From the NCBI GenBank assembly GCA_034509755.1, contig CM067552.1:10945001-11009000 (forward strand): a DNA stretch of 64,000 nt, read 5' to 3'. Position numbers and translations under genes: made by a program. The stretch is from Anisodus tanguticus (taxonomy: Eukaryota; Streptophyta; Magnoliopsida; Solanales; Solanaceae). The notes under the pieces were generated by a model, which did no database searches, was not told the origin of the DNA, and saw nothing but the letters and a program-made list of their open reading frames with translations. Shown here piece after piece: positions 1 to 13,090 of the stretch. Every line of letters begins with the position of its first letter. Positions within the stretch are counted from its first letter, which is position 1.

Positions 1-52
1 TGAATGACAATTATGCATCTTTCCAGTTTCTCACTCATCTCTCATCATTCAG

Positions 53-3000
53 GGCAACCCAAACGACACTTGCTAACAACAGGGTGGAGCCTAGTCGTGA
101 GTGGAAAAAGGCTTTTTGCAGGTGACTCGGTCTTGTTTATTAGGTATGACAACTGTAATTGTAGTCAAAGACTCAAAAATATAATACATAGACTAACGGA
201 AAGCTAAGTACATTCTGTGGTAAAACATAAAGGGTGTTTAGGTTTCAAAAGAACCTACTATTTGTTCGATTCTCTTCTTTGGTCGGTCATTTGTTTTCAG
301 TCTTACTTGACACTCTTTAAACTTTGACAATAGGGATGAAAAGCACCAGTTTCTACTAGGAGTTAGAAAGGCAAACAGGCAGCCTACTAACTTATCGTCA
401 TCAGTATTGTCAAGTGATAGCATGCATATTGGTATCCTAGCAGCAGCAGCACATGCAGCTGCAAACAACAGTCCGTTCACCGTGTTTTATAACCCAAGGT
501 CAGTGGATGTTTTTGTTTAGGTCTATGCATCAATAGACTAAAGAGCTTCGAATGTTTAGTCCTTACTGATATTGATATTTACAGTCTAACCTCTATATGA
601 ACAGGGCTGGTCCTTCTGAATTTGTAATTCCTTTAGCAAAGTACTACAAAGCAACTTATAGCAGTCAAGTATCTTTTGGCATGCGGTTTCGCATGATGTT
701 TGAGACAGAAGAATCAGGAACTAGAAGGTATATGGGCACAATTACTGGCATTAGTGATCTGGATCCAGTGAGGTGGAAGAACTCTCAGTGGCGGAATTTG
801 CAGGTTGAAAAAGTGGAGTGGTTGCTCTCTAATTACCTCTTTGCTTCTGGAATTTATTCAACTGACACACATTCACAATCTTGATTAGGTTGGTTGGGAT
901 GAGTCAACTGCTGGAGAGAGGATCAACCGAGTCTCTATTTGGGAGATTGAACCCATAACAGCACCCTTTTTGATTTGTTCTAGTCCATTCTTCAACTCCA
1001 AGCATTCAAGGCAACCTGGAATGCCAGGTAGTTGCACCATTTTTTCTTTTATGAGAATTCGATTTCATAATAGTTGATGTTGAGACTCTGCCTACCTTAG
1101 CAAAAAAAAAGAATGTTGAGACTCTACCTCTTGTTTCCTGCCATATGTGGAAATGTCTGTTTATGAAGGTTTCCTCTGAGAAAGTTTTATCAAAGTGTTT
1201 TTACCACTTACAAGAAGGTGGACCTACTAAGGATTAACCTGGTTATGAGTAGATGATATTTGTACTGAAAAAGACTGAAAATTTAAAGGAAAGGAGAACC
1301 GTCTTTTTGTAACAAAAAGAATGTTGACGTGTAATATGAAAAGATACATATGCTAAAAGGATGCTTTCAACTCAACAATCATTGGCGTGTGCTAACTACT
1401 AAATTCTTACGCGGTAGAAAATTATTTCTTGCAGATAGTGAATATTCTGATCTTGATGGGATGTGTAAGAGGACGATGCCATGGCTTGGTGATGATTTTG
1501 GCATGATTGATCCTCAAGGTATGCCCGGTCTTAGCTTAGTCCAATGGATGAACATGCAAAAAAACCCTTCTCTGGCTAATCCGATGCTGCCCAACTATTT
1601 GAATTCCCTATCTGGTTCTGGTTTACAAAACTTTGCTGGAGCAGACCTATCACGCCAGCTAGGTTTGGCAGCACCTCAATTTCAGCAGCAGCACAACTTG
1701 CAGTTTAATACCCATAGGCCAAACCAACAGCTTGACCAGCTCCAGAAGTTACCAGCAGCAACACTGAACCCGTTGGACTCCATTATGCAATCCCAACAAC
1801 AGTTATCTGATGTCAGTCAGCAACCGAGACAAAATCCAACTAATCAATCACTGCCTACCACTCAAGTTCACGCACATCTCCAAGCGCAGAGTCTTGTGCA
1901 ATCTCAGAATGTTCTTCGACCACAACAATCAATTCAGAACCAGCTGCAGAGAAACCACCCTCAGAGCCTGCCGCAGCAACATCCACAACAACAGATTTTG
2001 AGTCAAACTCAGCAGCAAAGTTTCATGCCATCCCAGCCCCCAGATCAAGTTAACCAACAGCAGCATTTCTCTGATAACCAAGCACAGTTTCAACTTCTAC
2101 AGAAACATCAACAACAAAAATCACTTCTAGCACAACAATCTGCATTACAGCAACCTTCGCAAGTTGGGCCAATCCAGGATCACCAGAAGCAGCTCTTGGA
2201 TGTATCACAGAACTTTTCCAGGTCACTTGCAACAAGCCAAATGTTGGATGCATCTCAAACCACGTCGACTTCACTTTCTCACTCGCAAGTTGTTCAGCAG
2301 CAAATGACAAGAATAAATAGTCAGTCGTCCAATCTTTGGTTTGTCCAGCCAACTCAGCAACCAAAGCTTCAGCAGCAGCAATCTGGAAACCTATCAGACC
2401 TATCTGGACCAGCTAGCTACTCTCTACCCCAAACGACTTACCAGCTTTCCACAAATGGAAGTAATTTAACAGGAACTGCAGGTGCAGGACAGTCTGTGGT
2501 AATTGATGATATCCCGTCTTGGTCCACCTCGGTGTCCACTAACAACTGTCAAAATGCAGTTCAACCAAATATGAATGGTCGAATCCATGGAAGCACAGGT
2601 GCACGGGATGAAACAACCCACTGTTCTGGACCCCTTTTAAATTCAAGCGGGTTAGAAGTTATATCTGCTAATAACAACCTGGTTAAAGAGTTGCAGCAAA
2701 AATCTGATGTTAAACCTTCAGTAAACGTCTCCAAGAACAAGAACCATGGGTTTTTGGCACCTCAAACTCTTAACACTTCAGGACTCCAATTTGATTATTT
2801 GGATAGTTCGTCTTCAGCAACTTCAGCTTGCCTTTCCCAAAATGATGTTCAATTACAGCAGAATACAGACCCATTATCTTGTAGTTCTCAGCCATTGATA
2901 TTCAGAGATAGTCCAGATGGAGAAGTTCAGGGTGACCCGAGAAACAATGTAGCTTTTGGAGCAAATATGGAAAATCAGTTAGGACTGCCGCCTATGATGC

Positions 3001-3776
3001 CTGATCCTTTGATCACAAAAAGCTCAGTGGGGTCAAGGAAGGATTTCTCAGAGAATCTCTCATCAGGAGGCATGCTCTCCAGCTATGAGAACCCCAAGGA
3101 AGCACAGCCTGAACTCTTGGCCTCAATGGCTTCCGAGTATATGACCTTTAATTTGATTGATTCTACTATCAATGATGGTAACTTCATGGATAGAGGTGGA
3201 TGGGAGCCACCACCTCAACTGCCTCGTTTGCGGACATATACCAAGGTTGGTAACCTCATAAAGTGGTTTAATGAAACACTTCTCGTTGTTTCTTAGAGAG
3301 TTGTAACCTTTTTCTTTTTGCATCTTTTCTCTCAAAGGTGTACAAGCGTGGTGCGGTGGGAAGATCAATTGATATCGCACGTTACTCAGGTTATGAGGAA
3401 CTTAAACTAGATTTGGCTCGTAGATTTGGCATAGAGGGACAACTGGAGGACAGACAAAGAATAGGATGGAAGCTTGTGTATGTTGATCACGAGAACGACG
3501 TTCTCCTGGTTGGTGATGACCCTTGGGAGTAAGTCGATAAACTATATGCTTCTGTCACATTTTCACTACTTGCATTGTCTGTACAAAAAGCGTATGTCCT
3601 CTGACTTAGGTATGCTATACTGTCATTTGATGTCTTACAGGGAATTCGTGAGCTGTGTCCGCTGCATCAAGATTCTTTCTCCACAAGAAGTTCAACAAAT
3701 GAGCTTGGATGGAGATTTTGGAGGTAGTGTCCTTCAAAACCAAGATTGTAGCAGTTCAGACGCGGGGGATGTGTAA
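53..3776 (+). CDS. ARF5: Auxin response factor 5 / MONOPTEROS-like, 3' part (7 exons)
   Basis: Nuclear transcription activator that binds auxin response elements and is restrained by Aux/IAA partners. Exons by GT/AG borders: 53-143, 334-498, 605-803, 889-1027, 1435-3245, 3338-3528, 3641-3776. Together they hold 2 + 2730 bases, 909 codons plus the TAA stop with no frame break. Seen in order: the end of the B3 DNA-binding domain (GQPKRHLLTTGWSL, AGDSVLFIR); the ARF dimerisation/ancillary domain (SEFVIPLAKY, MRFRMMFETEESG, GTITGISDLDPVRW); a long Gln-rich middle region opening with MPWLGDDFG and GLSLVQWMNMQ, typical of activator ARFs; and a C-terminal PB1 domain (RTYTK-VYKRGAVGRSIDI, DHENDVLLVGDDPWEEF) with the basic and acidic (OPCA) faces. 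RQPGMP after the ancillary domain and CVRCIKILSP.EVQQMS near the end favour ARF5 over ARF7/19. The 5' exons lie outside the window. The last exon ends soon after PB1 (SSSDAGDV). The ARF call is firm and the ARF5 assignment likely. Confidence 0.87.
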
Positions 3777-4577
3777 TTATAGCTGGCTAAAGTTGTTAAC
3801 AATTCTTTAGAAGCTGGAAACTTAACGAATATAGCTTCTAGGAAATTTGTTGCTCGAGCATGGTGGAAGTTGTGCCATCAAAGTTTTTCCTTGTATACAC
3901 CACGGTACAGTAAGCGAGCCAGCTCTTCATGGGATCTTGGTATATTTAATGATCCCTTGATGTAAACAGAGCTGATATTGCATGGTCCAGTCTAGGTTGG
4001 GAGCTCATATCGCTAAGGCTGGTTTGCTCTAGCATAGTTATTAAGGCAATAGAAGTATGGTGATTGCCGCGAGACTAATCCAAAATTCTCTTGTTCCTTT
4101 GATAGTACCACGAGGCTTGATATATCCAGAGTGTATAGTTGTGTAAATATACTCTTTTCTGCAAGAGAAAATGGTTTAGAGAGAGATTTTATTGCTTTTG
4201 ATTGTTGTACAACATGAGTGTGGTTAACCCCCTATTTATAGGAAAAAAGTTTTTTTCAGTAAGCTTTCCCTATGAATTTTCTCAAAGCTTTCCCTTGAGC
4301 TTCATAGAATAGGATGCCCAGAGTGCTACATGGTAACATGGACATGCACAATTCAATGTATACATATTTTTCCCTTTAAGTATCTATTAATAACTAATGT
4401 GTCTTGTTAATACCTAAGTAGGAAAAATTATGTAACAAAATCCAGTAAGAAGAAAATGATTACACATTGAAAAGAAAAAAAAAAGAAAAAGTATACATCA
4501 AATAATATGTTACTAGTTGCCTCATTGAGAAACTTTACCAGGAAAAATGTAGAGGGGAGATGGTCTATCTACTACAA
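3777..4577 (+). other. ARF5 3' UTR and downstream intergenic DNA
   Basis: This stretch follows the ARF5 stop. The first 300-400 bases read like a 3' UTR. No perfect AATAAA stands out, so the cleavage site is not assigned. From about 4130 to 4440 the sequence (TTTATAGG motif, pyrimidine-rich runs) could be an old LTR or MITE scrap, but no termini were found. No coding sequence seen. Confidence 0.4.
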
Positions 4578-4580
4578 TAA

Positions 4581-5148
4581 GGGGTTATTTGGTGGCAGGT
4601 TAGGATTATGCAGGTATTAGTAATGTACGATATTAGTTATACAGGGTTTATTTGTGCAGGGGTTATTTATGCAGGTATTAGTTATGCATAAATTATTTGT
4701 TTGGATGTTGGTTTGTCATTATTAAAAGTTAATAAATATTATATACTTTTTAAAATTAAAATATTTATTTATATTTAAAATTAAAATATTATATGTTTTC
4801 TTACAAAATATTAAACTATTATAATAAAATATTATATTAAAATTATTTGTTTAGAAAAGAAAAATATTTAAGTGGGAGCGATAAGGGTAATATTGTCATT
4901 TTAACTTTTTATTCATGTATTAGCTATACAAATATTCGTTATTTCATCTTCTACCATGCATAAAATAATACACAAATTCCCTCATAACTTATACATGTAT
5001 TAGTTATGCGGATTTTAAAATTTCAAATCAAACATATTACTTTATACTTGAATGACTTATCTCCTAACTAGCTACCAAATATCGTACAAGTTATGCAAGA
5101 AATTAATACATGAATAAGATGTGTTTTTACTAGCTATCAAACGACCCC
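4581..5148. mobile_element. Tourist-like (PIF/Harbinger) MITE, 568 bp
   Basis: The left end reads GGGGTTATTTGGTGGC and the right end is its imperfect inverse (GCTATCAAACGACCCC read on +). The direct 3-bp duplication TAA sits at 4578-4580 and 5149-5151. TIRs of the GGG..GTTTGG type with a TAA/TTA duplication are typical of Tourist elements. The subterminal regions repeat TATTAGTTATGCA-like words in both orientations. Interior is very AT-rich with no ORF, so it is non-autonomous. Confidence 0.75.
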
Positions 5149-5151
5149 TAA

Positions 5152-5470
5152 TGTGATAGAATTATTAATTTGATCACATTAAAGTAATCAAGTATCTGCT
5201 ATAACATTAAAGTTGTAAAATTATTTTTGTTGCAATATGTAATCAGTGATGACACCCGACTATCCCCAAATTAGATGAACCAAGTAATAATTAACAAAAA
5301 TCAAAGCGCAAGCAATATTTAAGTAACATAATATCATAAAAATAATAAATTTGATACGAGTACGGAAGCTATCCCAAAAATTTTATTAATCCAATTTTAT
5401 GTTTAACCCATATTATTATTATATTCAATTGTTATATAACCATTGAACCAATCTGAGCTCTTGATACCAC
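5152..5470 (-). other. AT-rich flank with a copia-type primer-binding site at its right edge
   Basis: No gene seen. Bases 5455-5470, read on the minus strand, give GTGGTATCAAGAGCTC, a near match to the initiator-Met tRNA primer-binding site used by many plant LTR elements. It abuts the LTR that starts at 5471, so this is a short remnant of that element's internal region, cut off towards the Tourist MITE. Confidence 0.5.
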
Positions 5471-6969
5471 TGTAGGATTTTGTTGGGTTCAAAACACATA
5501 AGTAAGGCACAGCGGAAGTTTAAAAGTTTTTGTTTCTTACTTACCCCAACAATAATTCTGGTATGGTTATACAACAATGGAACCTGTAACATAAAACATT
5601 TACTTACAAGTTATTATTATCTGGAATATTTATCTACTATACGGTGCACACGCGGTTGCCCTTCCGATTGCAAGCTCCAAGCTTCAATGTACTTCTCTTT
5701 CGGAAAGCTAGAAAATCCGTCAGAGGTTCGAGAGTATATGATTCTAAGTCTCTAAGGCTTAAAATGTTTTCAGAAATTGTGTGTTGAATAATGAGGTGAG
5801 TGCCTCTATTTATAGTTGTAAAATATGTCAAAACCGGATTAGGGTTTGACCTTGGGCTTGGCCCAAAAATCGAGGCAGAGGAGCCGCGGCGCTCGACTTT
5901 ATTTTTCGTGCATTTTTAATTAAATCCAAAATCCAATTTTGACTTAATTAAAATAATCATTATTCATTTAAATGTCTCGATTCCAAATCGAACATTTTAG
6001 TTACTCTCTCAATACATCCTTAGATCGAAACGGACAATCGACATAGTGTGACCCTACATGCCTTCTCATATCGACATTAATCAAATTAAGTCTACACGGA
6101 ACTCCTAGACGGCGTCGGAAGACGAACTCAATATGTGAAGTACGTTTACGCAAATCCAGTAAACTTAACCTTTATGTGGTAAGATAAAATCCTTTCATTC
6201 ACGACACACCCGATCAAGCTTAGGATTTGTCAAGTGTCTATCCAAATGGCTTAATCATTGTATCGCATCTATATTAGCTGACGACCAGACCATATTCTAA
6301 ATATGTCTATTGCGTTGACCAACGACTTAGTCAACCTAATATCACTGAGAATCTGAGTGTTCTCTCGAATATACATTCGAGGAATGAATCCTAATCTTGG
6401 CTCAACTACCACCTTCAATCTACATCGTAATGTACCCAATACAAGCCGTATCTCAACCTATAAGGCATTTGAGCTTAGGACGGGATCAAAGTACATTACT
6501 TTGTTAGACAAGGTGCGTATTGACCTCAAGTTTAAGGACTTTTATCTCCCACATGCTGATCATACTTTAGACAAGTATAACAAACAGTATATCAGCAGGG
6601 TATACCAATACTTCCAAAGTATCCATGTGTCCATCACGAGTAACCATTACTCGTAGCAGGTGAGACATACTACATCCTCTAAGGATGTGATGCAGACCAC
6701 ATGTCGACTTATCACATATCATCGATATCCCATTCTCGATGATCATTAGTCGAAGTTATTTTAAGAGTTACACTCTATCATTAATATCTCACTCTATTAA
6801 TGACAACGTAAGCTCAAGGGATGCACATTAATGAATAATTACAAATAATCAAATAATAATTCAATAATTGCAAATGCTAAAATATTAATCTCCATTAATA
6901 ATAATATGAATGTGTATAAAGTACATTTGTCCTAATACAGATTGTCTCTAGGACATAAATATACTTTCA
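5471..6969 (-). mobile_element. Long LTR (about 1.5 kb), inserted into a copia RT gene
   Basis: Bounded by TG (5471) and CA (6969) on the plus strand. On the minus strand it runs TGAAAGTAT... to ...ATCCTACA and is followed at once by the tRNA-Met-type primer-binding site at 5455-5470. It is therefore the 5' LTR of a minus-strand element whose body is missing. Its outer edge falls inside the conserved copia RT motif, just after LYGLK..AWY, showing it landed in a pre-existing copia. No long ORF. Family not identified. Confidence 0.55.
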
Positions 6970-9780
6970 GTACCAAGCTGTGGGCACCTGCTTTAGTCTA
7001 TACAAAGCTTTCTATACACTTTATCTTCATGTCATTTGACAACAAATTCCTCAGGTTGCTCAACATAAATTTTCTCCTCAAGAAAGTCATTCAAGAATGC
7101 AGATTTAATGTTCAACTAAAACACTTTCCAACCCTTTTGTGTAGCTATATCCAACAATAATCTTATAGTTTCTAATCTAGTAACATGAGCAAATGTATTA
7201 GAAAAATAAATATCAAAAAATTTGAGCATACCCTTTTTACGACAATCTGGCTTTGTGCTCGTTGATAGAGCTATATGCATTGAACTTAGTTTTAAAAATT
7301 CACTTCACTCCTATGACTTTCATGCCTTCGGGCCTTTCATGAGTTTTCAGGTTTGATTCTTCTCAATCATGATGAATTCTTCCTTCATTGCAACTCTCCA
7401 TTTAGGATCTTTTTGTGCTTTCCCGAAATTTGTCAGCTCAAGAACAACTATATTACATCTCCGATAGATATCAAAGAGAGAGATCTTGTGCCTCTTACTG
7501 GGACATCATCCACCAATTCATCTTATTTCAGTTGTAGGATTGTACTTTGATCTGGAATTAATATTGATTGTGCTTCTTTCCAGTTCCATTGTTCATCCTA
7601 TATGAAATGCATATCTCTACTTATCAGAATTTTTCTTGTATGAGGTTGGAAAACTCCGTAAGCCTTAGAAACAATGTTGTAACCTACAAATATTTCAGCT
7701 TTCGCCTTTTTATACAGCTTATATGTTTTAGTTCGTGGCACATAAGTAAAGAACAAACATCCAAACACTTTGAGATTTTTTAAAGAAGGTTTATAACATA
7801 CCAGACTTCAAATGGTGACTTTCCTTCTAATGCTTTTGTTGGAAGTCTGTTGAGTAGAAAGACTGAAGTATGTGAAGCTTCTGCCCAGTATTATTTTGGC
7901 AAACACTTCTCATACAACAATCATCTAGCCATCTCCATTATGGTACGATTCTCTCTCACTAACTCCATTTTGTTGTGGAGTATATAGAGGAGTGAGTTAG
8001 TGTTCAATTCCTTCTTCTTCATATAATATATTAAATTGATCAGATGTGTACTCCTTGCCATTGTAAGACCTTAAAGGTTGAATCTTACAACCACTTTGAG
8101 TTTCGATTCACTACTTGAATTTCAAGAAAATAGCGACAATTTCTGATTTGAACCTGAGAAAGTAAATCCATCACATTTTCATATAGTTATCAATGAAAAC
8201 TATGTAATAATTACTCCCTTTGAGTGACAAAGTTCTGTGAGGACGATCCAGATTTGTGTTAATAAAATTTAGTTTTTCAGTAGCTCTCTAGATTGTTTTC
8301 CTGAAAGTAATCCTTGCTTGCTTGCCAAATCGATAAGTTTTGCAATCTGGTATTTTAGCTTTAAGGTTAGGCAACCCTTGAACCAGATCTTTCTTTTATA
8401 GGTTCATTACAACAACATGGTTGAGATGTTCGAGCTTTTTGTGCCAAACTTCTACATTGATATTAGTTGCAGAATAAGCTTTTTACTCATGCTCTAAAAG
8501 ATCCAATGCAAAGCTCCTTCGCTTCATCATTACTTTGAATAGGTTTTTATCTTCTGCATTCTTGATTTGGGAATAATTGATTTCAAAGAGAAGTTTTAAA
8601 CCATTCTCAAACAGTTGGCCAACACTTAACAGACTATGACCTATATTTGGTACAAAAAACACGTCTTTGATTAGTTTTGTACCTGAAGAGACTCTAATTT
8701 TGACAGTATCTTTGCCTTCAGTGGGAATATATTTTTCATTGCCAACTAGTAATTTGGTAATTATTGAACTATCCAACTCCTTGAAGAAATTACGATAAAT
8801 TGTCATGTGATTTGTGCAGACACTATCAATAAGCCACTTGTCACTTGAGTTACTAGTTGCAAAATAGGTTGCTACAAAGAGTTGCTCCTTATCTTTCTGA
8901 TTAGCTACATGTGCATCATTGTTTAGTTGAATGTTGTTCTTGCAACTCTTTTAATGATGTCCCATCTTCTGACATTTTTCACAGTGTTGATCTGGTCTTC
9001 TTCGATATTTGCACGATGGATGACCCTTCTTTCCACAATTCTTGTAAGGAGGAAAATTATGTTTTGTTCCTCTATTGAACCTAGGAGAATCAGCACTTGA
9101 GTTTCCTTCTTGTTTCATTTTTTTCTTTTCTTTGTCTCCGTGGTTTGACTGAACTTTTGCAGGTAGTGCACCCACGACAAACCCTTCAGACTTTTCCTTC
9201 TCTGTTGGTGCCTACAAAGAATTCAATAGTTCTTGCCAAACAAATTTTTGATAGATCCTTAGAATTTTCCAGCGATGAAATGATTGTTTCAAATCTTTCA
9301 GGGACTATTACAAGAATTTTTTGTACCAGTTTAGAATTAGGAAATTCAGAGTCAAGTAACCTTACATTGTTGGCAATATTGAGTAATCTGTCTGAATATT
9401 CTTTGAGTGTCTATGAATCCTTCATTTTTTGAAGTTCAAATTCTCTTATTAAGTTCAGAACACACATTCCTTTGATATGTTCATCTCCTTAATATTCTTT
9501 CTTTAGGAAATTCCAGACCTCAAACGCTGATTTCATTTCTGACAAAGATTTCAGATGAGACTGCATCAAATAACGTCGCTATAAGTATAACCATTGATTT
9601 TTTTCTTCTCCTTGTGATTTTTTATCTGTGCCATGGTTGGATTTACAGGCAAGGGAGGAACTTCGTACTCCTCCTCAACCTCAGAGATCAGTGCTAGTGC
9701 GGTGAAAGGAGTTTCTGAATTCATAAAAGCATAAAAAGATTTTTTTCCCTCAATTACAAGTCCCTTGAGAAGAGAGATCT
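6970..9780 (-). pseudogene. Degenerate Ty1-copia gag-pol, 3' truncated in RT
   Basis: Minus strand, read from high to low coordinates. Gag (about 9720 to 9180; MNSETPFTALALI, then a UBN2-type body with stops). CCHC zinc knuckle at 8951-9175 (CGKKGHPSC.., CEKCQKMGHH). Protease/pre-integrase at 8483-8806 (VRVSSG.., VPNIGHSLLSVGQL). Integrase core at about 8080 to 7830 (LRSYNGKEYTS, YTPQQNGVSERE). RT start at about 7150 to 6970 (KIYVEQP-like region, then LYGLK.VP.AWY). Frameshifts and stop codons in every domain make it a dead copy. It ends abruptly at the LTR of the element at 5471-6969; the rest of RT and RNase H are absent. Confidence 0.75.
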
Positions 9781-9791
9781 GATACCACTTT

Positions 9792-10093
9792 TGTTGGAGT
9801 TTTTAAGCTAAAATAGAAATAAAGGCAATAACAAAAAATGAACCTAGTATATAATCTGCCGATAATAAATGAAATTAGAATTTTTATATGTAATATTCTC
9901 AAAATTTTAATATGTACTTTATATGTTATTTTATGAGAGAAATAATATTTGTTGCTGGAAAGATATGTTTTCATTGAATTGAAATGATATTCAAATACAT
10001 AAAAACGTAACAAGTAGAGCTTAGATTTAAGCAATTACTTTGCACATGATTCCACGATCAACAAACTCCTAAAAATCAGCAACTAAGTCAACA
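9792..10093 (-). mobile_element. 5' LTR of the minus-strand copia at 6970-9780
   Basis: Starts TGTTGGAG on the plus strand, two bases from GATACCAC (9781-9788), which on the minus strand is a GTGGTATCAGATCTC primer-binding site. The gag start lies just inside. The outer end is uncertain: TCAACA at 10088-10093 is preferred, and GATCAACA near 10060 is an alternative. About 300 bp, AT-rich. Confidence 0.5.
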
Positions 10094-11985
10094 CTACTGA
10101 AAATGGCTAAAAACAGAAAAAAATACAACAACTTGTTTTGATTTTTTACTACAATAACTGAGAGAATTAATTAACAAAAACAAAGTTCTACTAGATAAGA
10201 AACAACAATAAGCTAACGGCATGGACATTGCAAAAGAAGGCAGTTATCTCAACAAAAAGTTGGATACGCAACGCAAAAACTCACTCACGATCTGTGCTAA
10301 ATTTGAGATTCAAACATGTATGCGAGTACAACGAGTGTAGTATGAGTAGGAACGTCAACGTATATCTGATAAATCTTATTGATTGCTTTCAATAGGATAG
10401 TGGCGAGAGTTACTTTTAAAATCATAACTTACCATAACATGTGCAATTCATAAGGAAATATAAAAGAAAGGGGGAAGTAGCAGTATTTGAAGCATTTACT
10501 TGACAGTATCGATAATTAAAAATTTATCTCAGTTCAAGTCAACCAAATAAACAGATTCATATAAAGATAATGAGTTAAATCAATGAGATAGTCAAGAAAG
10601 GTAGTAAAGATAAGATCTTTATCACATAATTTCACTTTTCAACTCATTTGGCCAATTGTTTTCACAACCAGCATGCACATTGCAAAAGAGGTACCAAGTG
10701 AGAGACAAGTTCATATCCACACGAGCATATAATCATTTGTATGATCTTATAGACTCTATGATCCTCACACGTTACTTTCTCAATCCAGCTCGATATCCCC
10801 ACAAATGTGTATCAACTCGAACTCACTTGGTCCACATAGTAATTTTAACATCGGACTCACTAGCTCCTCAGAACATCACAACATCAGACTCACACAATCC
10901 TCAGTCTTCATTTCTTAGCTCCACAACAACTACATATCACATATAAGGAGCAAATAAAGAAACAACACAATATAAGGCATATGAATTCTAAAAAATAATA
11001 TTTCAATAGATACCGAGTTAGAACATACTTTTCCAACATATAACTTGTCAAAATTCATCACATGTTATAGATATTATGCTCAGTTCATCCAAACACACAT
11101 ATAGGATACGAGGCTAAAATTTAGTGTTTCAAGTATATCCCACTTTTACACCTGATAGACATATATAAGTTCGTCATAACATATATACGCTATCTCCCAC
11201 ATTTAAGACTCAGTTACACATATGTTGAGGAAAAGTTTCTTATCAAGATCAAATCTTAACTTACCTCATTCAAGGAGAAGTTTCAACCCTTTTTGACAGG
11301 CGTTACTATGTCCAAACATGTATACGGCTCAACACTAGCCAAAAGAATAATAATGTTAAACAGTGCTAAGGGATCGATTCTCATAATTTAATATGTGGTC
11401 TGGGTCAAAGTCAATAAAAGTCAAACCCGATCACCCGAAACGGAATTCAAATTTACCCATACCCTAGGAGTTTCAATTTTATAATATTGCATCAATCCAC
11501 CATCCAATTGACATCCAAATCACCCTTTTAAAGTCTCTTAAGCCTAGGGTTAGAATTCAATTTATACACTTCCAAAACTGAATAGAATACCTAAATTTCA
11601 TGGATAATCAAGTATAATAATCAAATCCAAGATTAGAAGGCTTACCCAAACTCAAATGAAGAAATTCTCCTTGAGAATTGCACCAAGCCGAGCTCCAAAA
11701 TTCATATTTAAATACCTGACACTATTGCTTTCGTGAGCGCGATAAGGTCTCATGAGATCGCAATGAGCAACCTGATGTGGACCCTACGCGATTATAGTCA
11801 AGGTCTCACGACCGTACTAATCAAACTCTCCCTCCTTCGCGATCGCGATTTTGCCCTCGCAAACGCGAAGGATTGCACCAGTACCAAAAGAAAAATCGAT
11901 GTTGTCAAAAATGGGTTTTTACTTCCGAAATCCACCTGAACCCCTCAAACAAGTCCCAAAATGATCTACGATACAAACAACCTCC
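10094..11985 (-). mobile_element. Gypsy (Tekay/Del-like) LTR fragment
   Basis: Read on the minus strand, 11460-11940 carries GCGATCGCGAAGG and GCGAGGGC-type words, then a GGGTAAGCCTTCTAAT tract and CATGAAATTTAGG. This is the same arrangement as in the 2.8 kb LTR at 58197-61019 on the plus strand. Both ends are missing: it is cut by the copia LTR on the left and meets a copia gag fragment at about 11985. No gene on either strand. Confidence 0.5.
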
Positions 11986-13090
11986 TCTTGGATGGATATT
12001 AAAAGAAAATATTTAGTTTTACCTAAATATAAGCTTTGCACTCATTGTGGTAAAAGTGTCCACTATAACATGAGTGCATGGCTAGGTTAATGCCTTTGAG
12101 GAAATGGTAAGCATGTTAAGATGAAGTGTGTTAGTGTTAAGAGTTCCACATCGGATATGGAATGAGAACATGGACTCCTTATATGGACTTGGACAATCCT
12201 CACCCTACAAGTTAGTTTTTGGAGTTGAGTTAGGCTCAAGATTCATTCTTTACATGGTATCAGAGCCAGACTCATTCCAATTCTTTGTTCACCGATGTTG
12301 GGCCCCCAAATTATATTATCCACGCTCCAGTTAACAAGGTCTGGGCGTGCGGGGTGTATTAAGAGTCCCACATCGGATATGGAATGAGAACATGGACTCC
12401 TTATATGGATTTGGACATTCATTACCCTACAAGCTAGCTTTTGAGGTTGAGTTAGACCCAAGATTCATTCTTTACAGTTAGAAAAGATGTTTCTTATTCC
12501 ACTACTAGAAGAAGAGATCCAAAGTTTAGGTTCCTAAAATTAAAAAGTGATCTGTTTTGCAGGCTAAGGTGAAAAAGAGCAATCTGTTGTGGTATCTGAA
12601 CAATGATTGCTCAAGGCACATGACCGGAGACGAGTCTAATTTCGTCTCGCTAGTGTGGCTTTTAAAAATGATAATAAAGGTTAAACAATTGTGAAGTATA
12701 TAATATTGCTAAGTCACTCTCCCATACTATTAATAATGTGTACTATGTAAATGGTTTAAAGCATAACTTGCTAAACATCTCACAATTATATATGGTAGAG
12801 ATAATCAGGTATAATTCACATCTGAAGCATGCAATATTTTAAATGATAAATTTGGCACAACTATGCTAAGAGACAAAAGGCATAATAACATTTACTTATA
12901 AAACATGTATTACTACTATTGAAAATGATAAAATGAAATAACTTGCCTAAGTGTTCTTGACGATGACCCGCTATTTTGGCACAAAAGATTAGGTCACGTT
13001 AGTGTGTCTCAATTAAAAAAAATAGTACGTAAAAACCTGCCTACGACTAATTAAGTTTAAGGATGATAAAATGTGTGATGTGAATTCAAA
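11986..13090 (+). pseudogene. Copia gag-protease-pre-integrase fragment, interrupted by a TRIM
   Basis: Plus-strand remnants: a zinc knuckle (CTHCGKS.HYN.., about 12040), protease (WYLNNDCSRHMTGDESNF, about 12590-12650), YYVNGLKHNLL-like text at about 12740, FTSEACNILNDKFG at about 12820, and LDDDP..WHKRLGH-like text at about 12955-13000. Stop codons are frequent. The coding text is cut at 12134 and resumes at 12477, where a complete TRIM is inserted. Ends at about 13090, just before the integrase core. These motifs resemble SIRE-type copia, from memory only. Confidence 0.65.
12135..12476 (+). mobile_element. Complete TRIM retrotransposon, 342 bp
   Basis: The 5' LTR 12135-12254 (TGTTAAGAGTTCC... 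to ...ATTCTTTACA) is followed directly by the primer-binding site TGGTATCAGAGCC at 12255-12267. The 3' LTR 12355-12476 is preceded by a purine-rich GGGCGTGCGGGG tract. A perfect 5-bp target-site duplication GTTAG lies at 12130-12134 and 12477-12481. No coding capacity. LTRs of about 120 bp with about 100 bp between them fit terminal-repeat retrotransposons in miniature. It sits inside the copia fragment and is therefore younger. Confidence 0.88.

Noticed and set aside
2050..2364. 104-codon minus-strand frame inside ARF5
   Set aside because: Mirror of the Gln-rich exon; no family resemblance.
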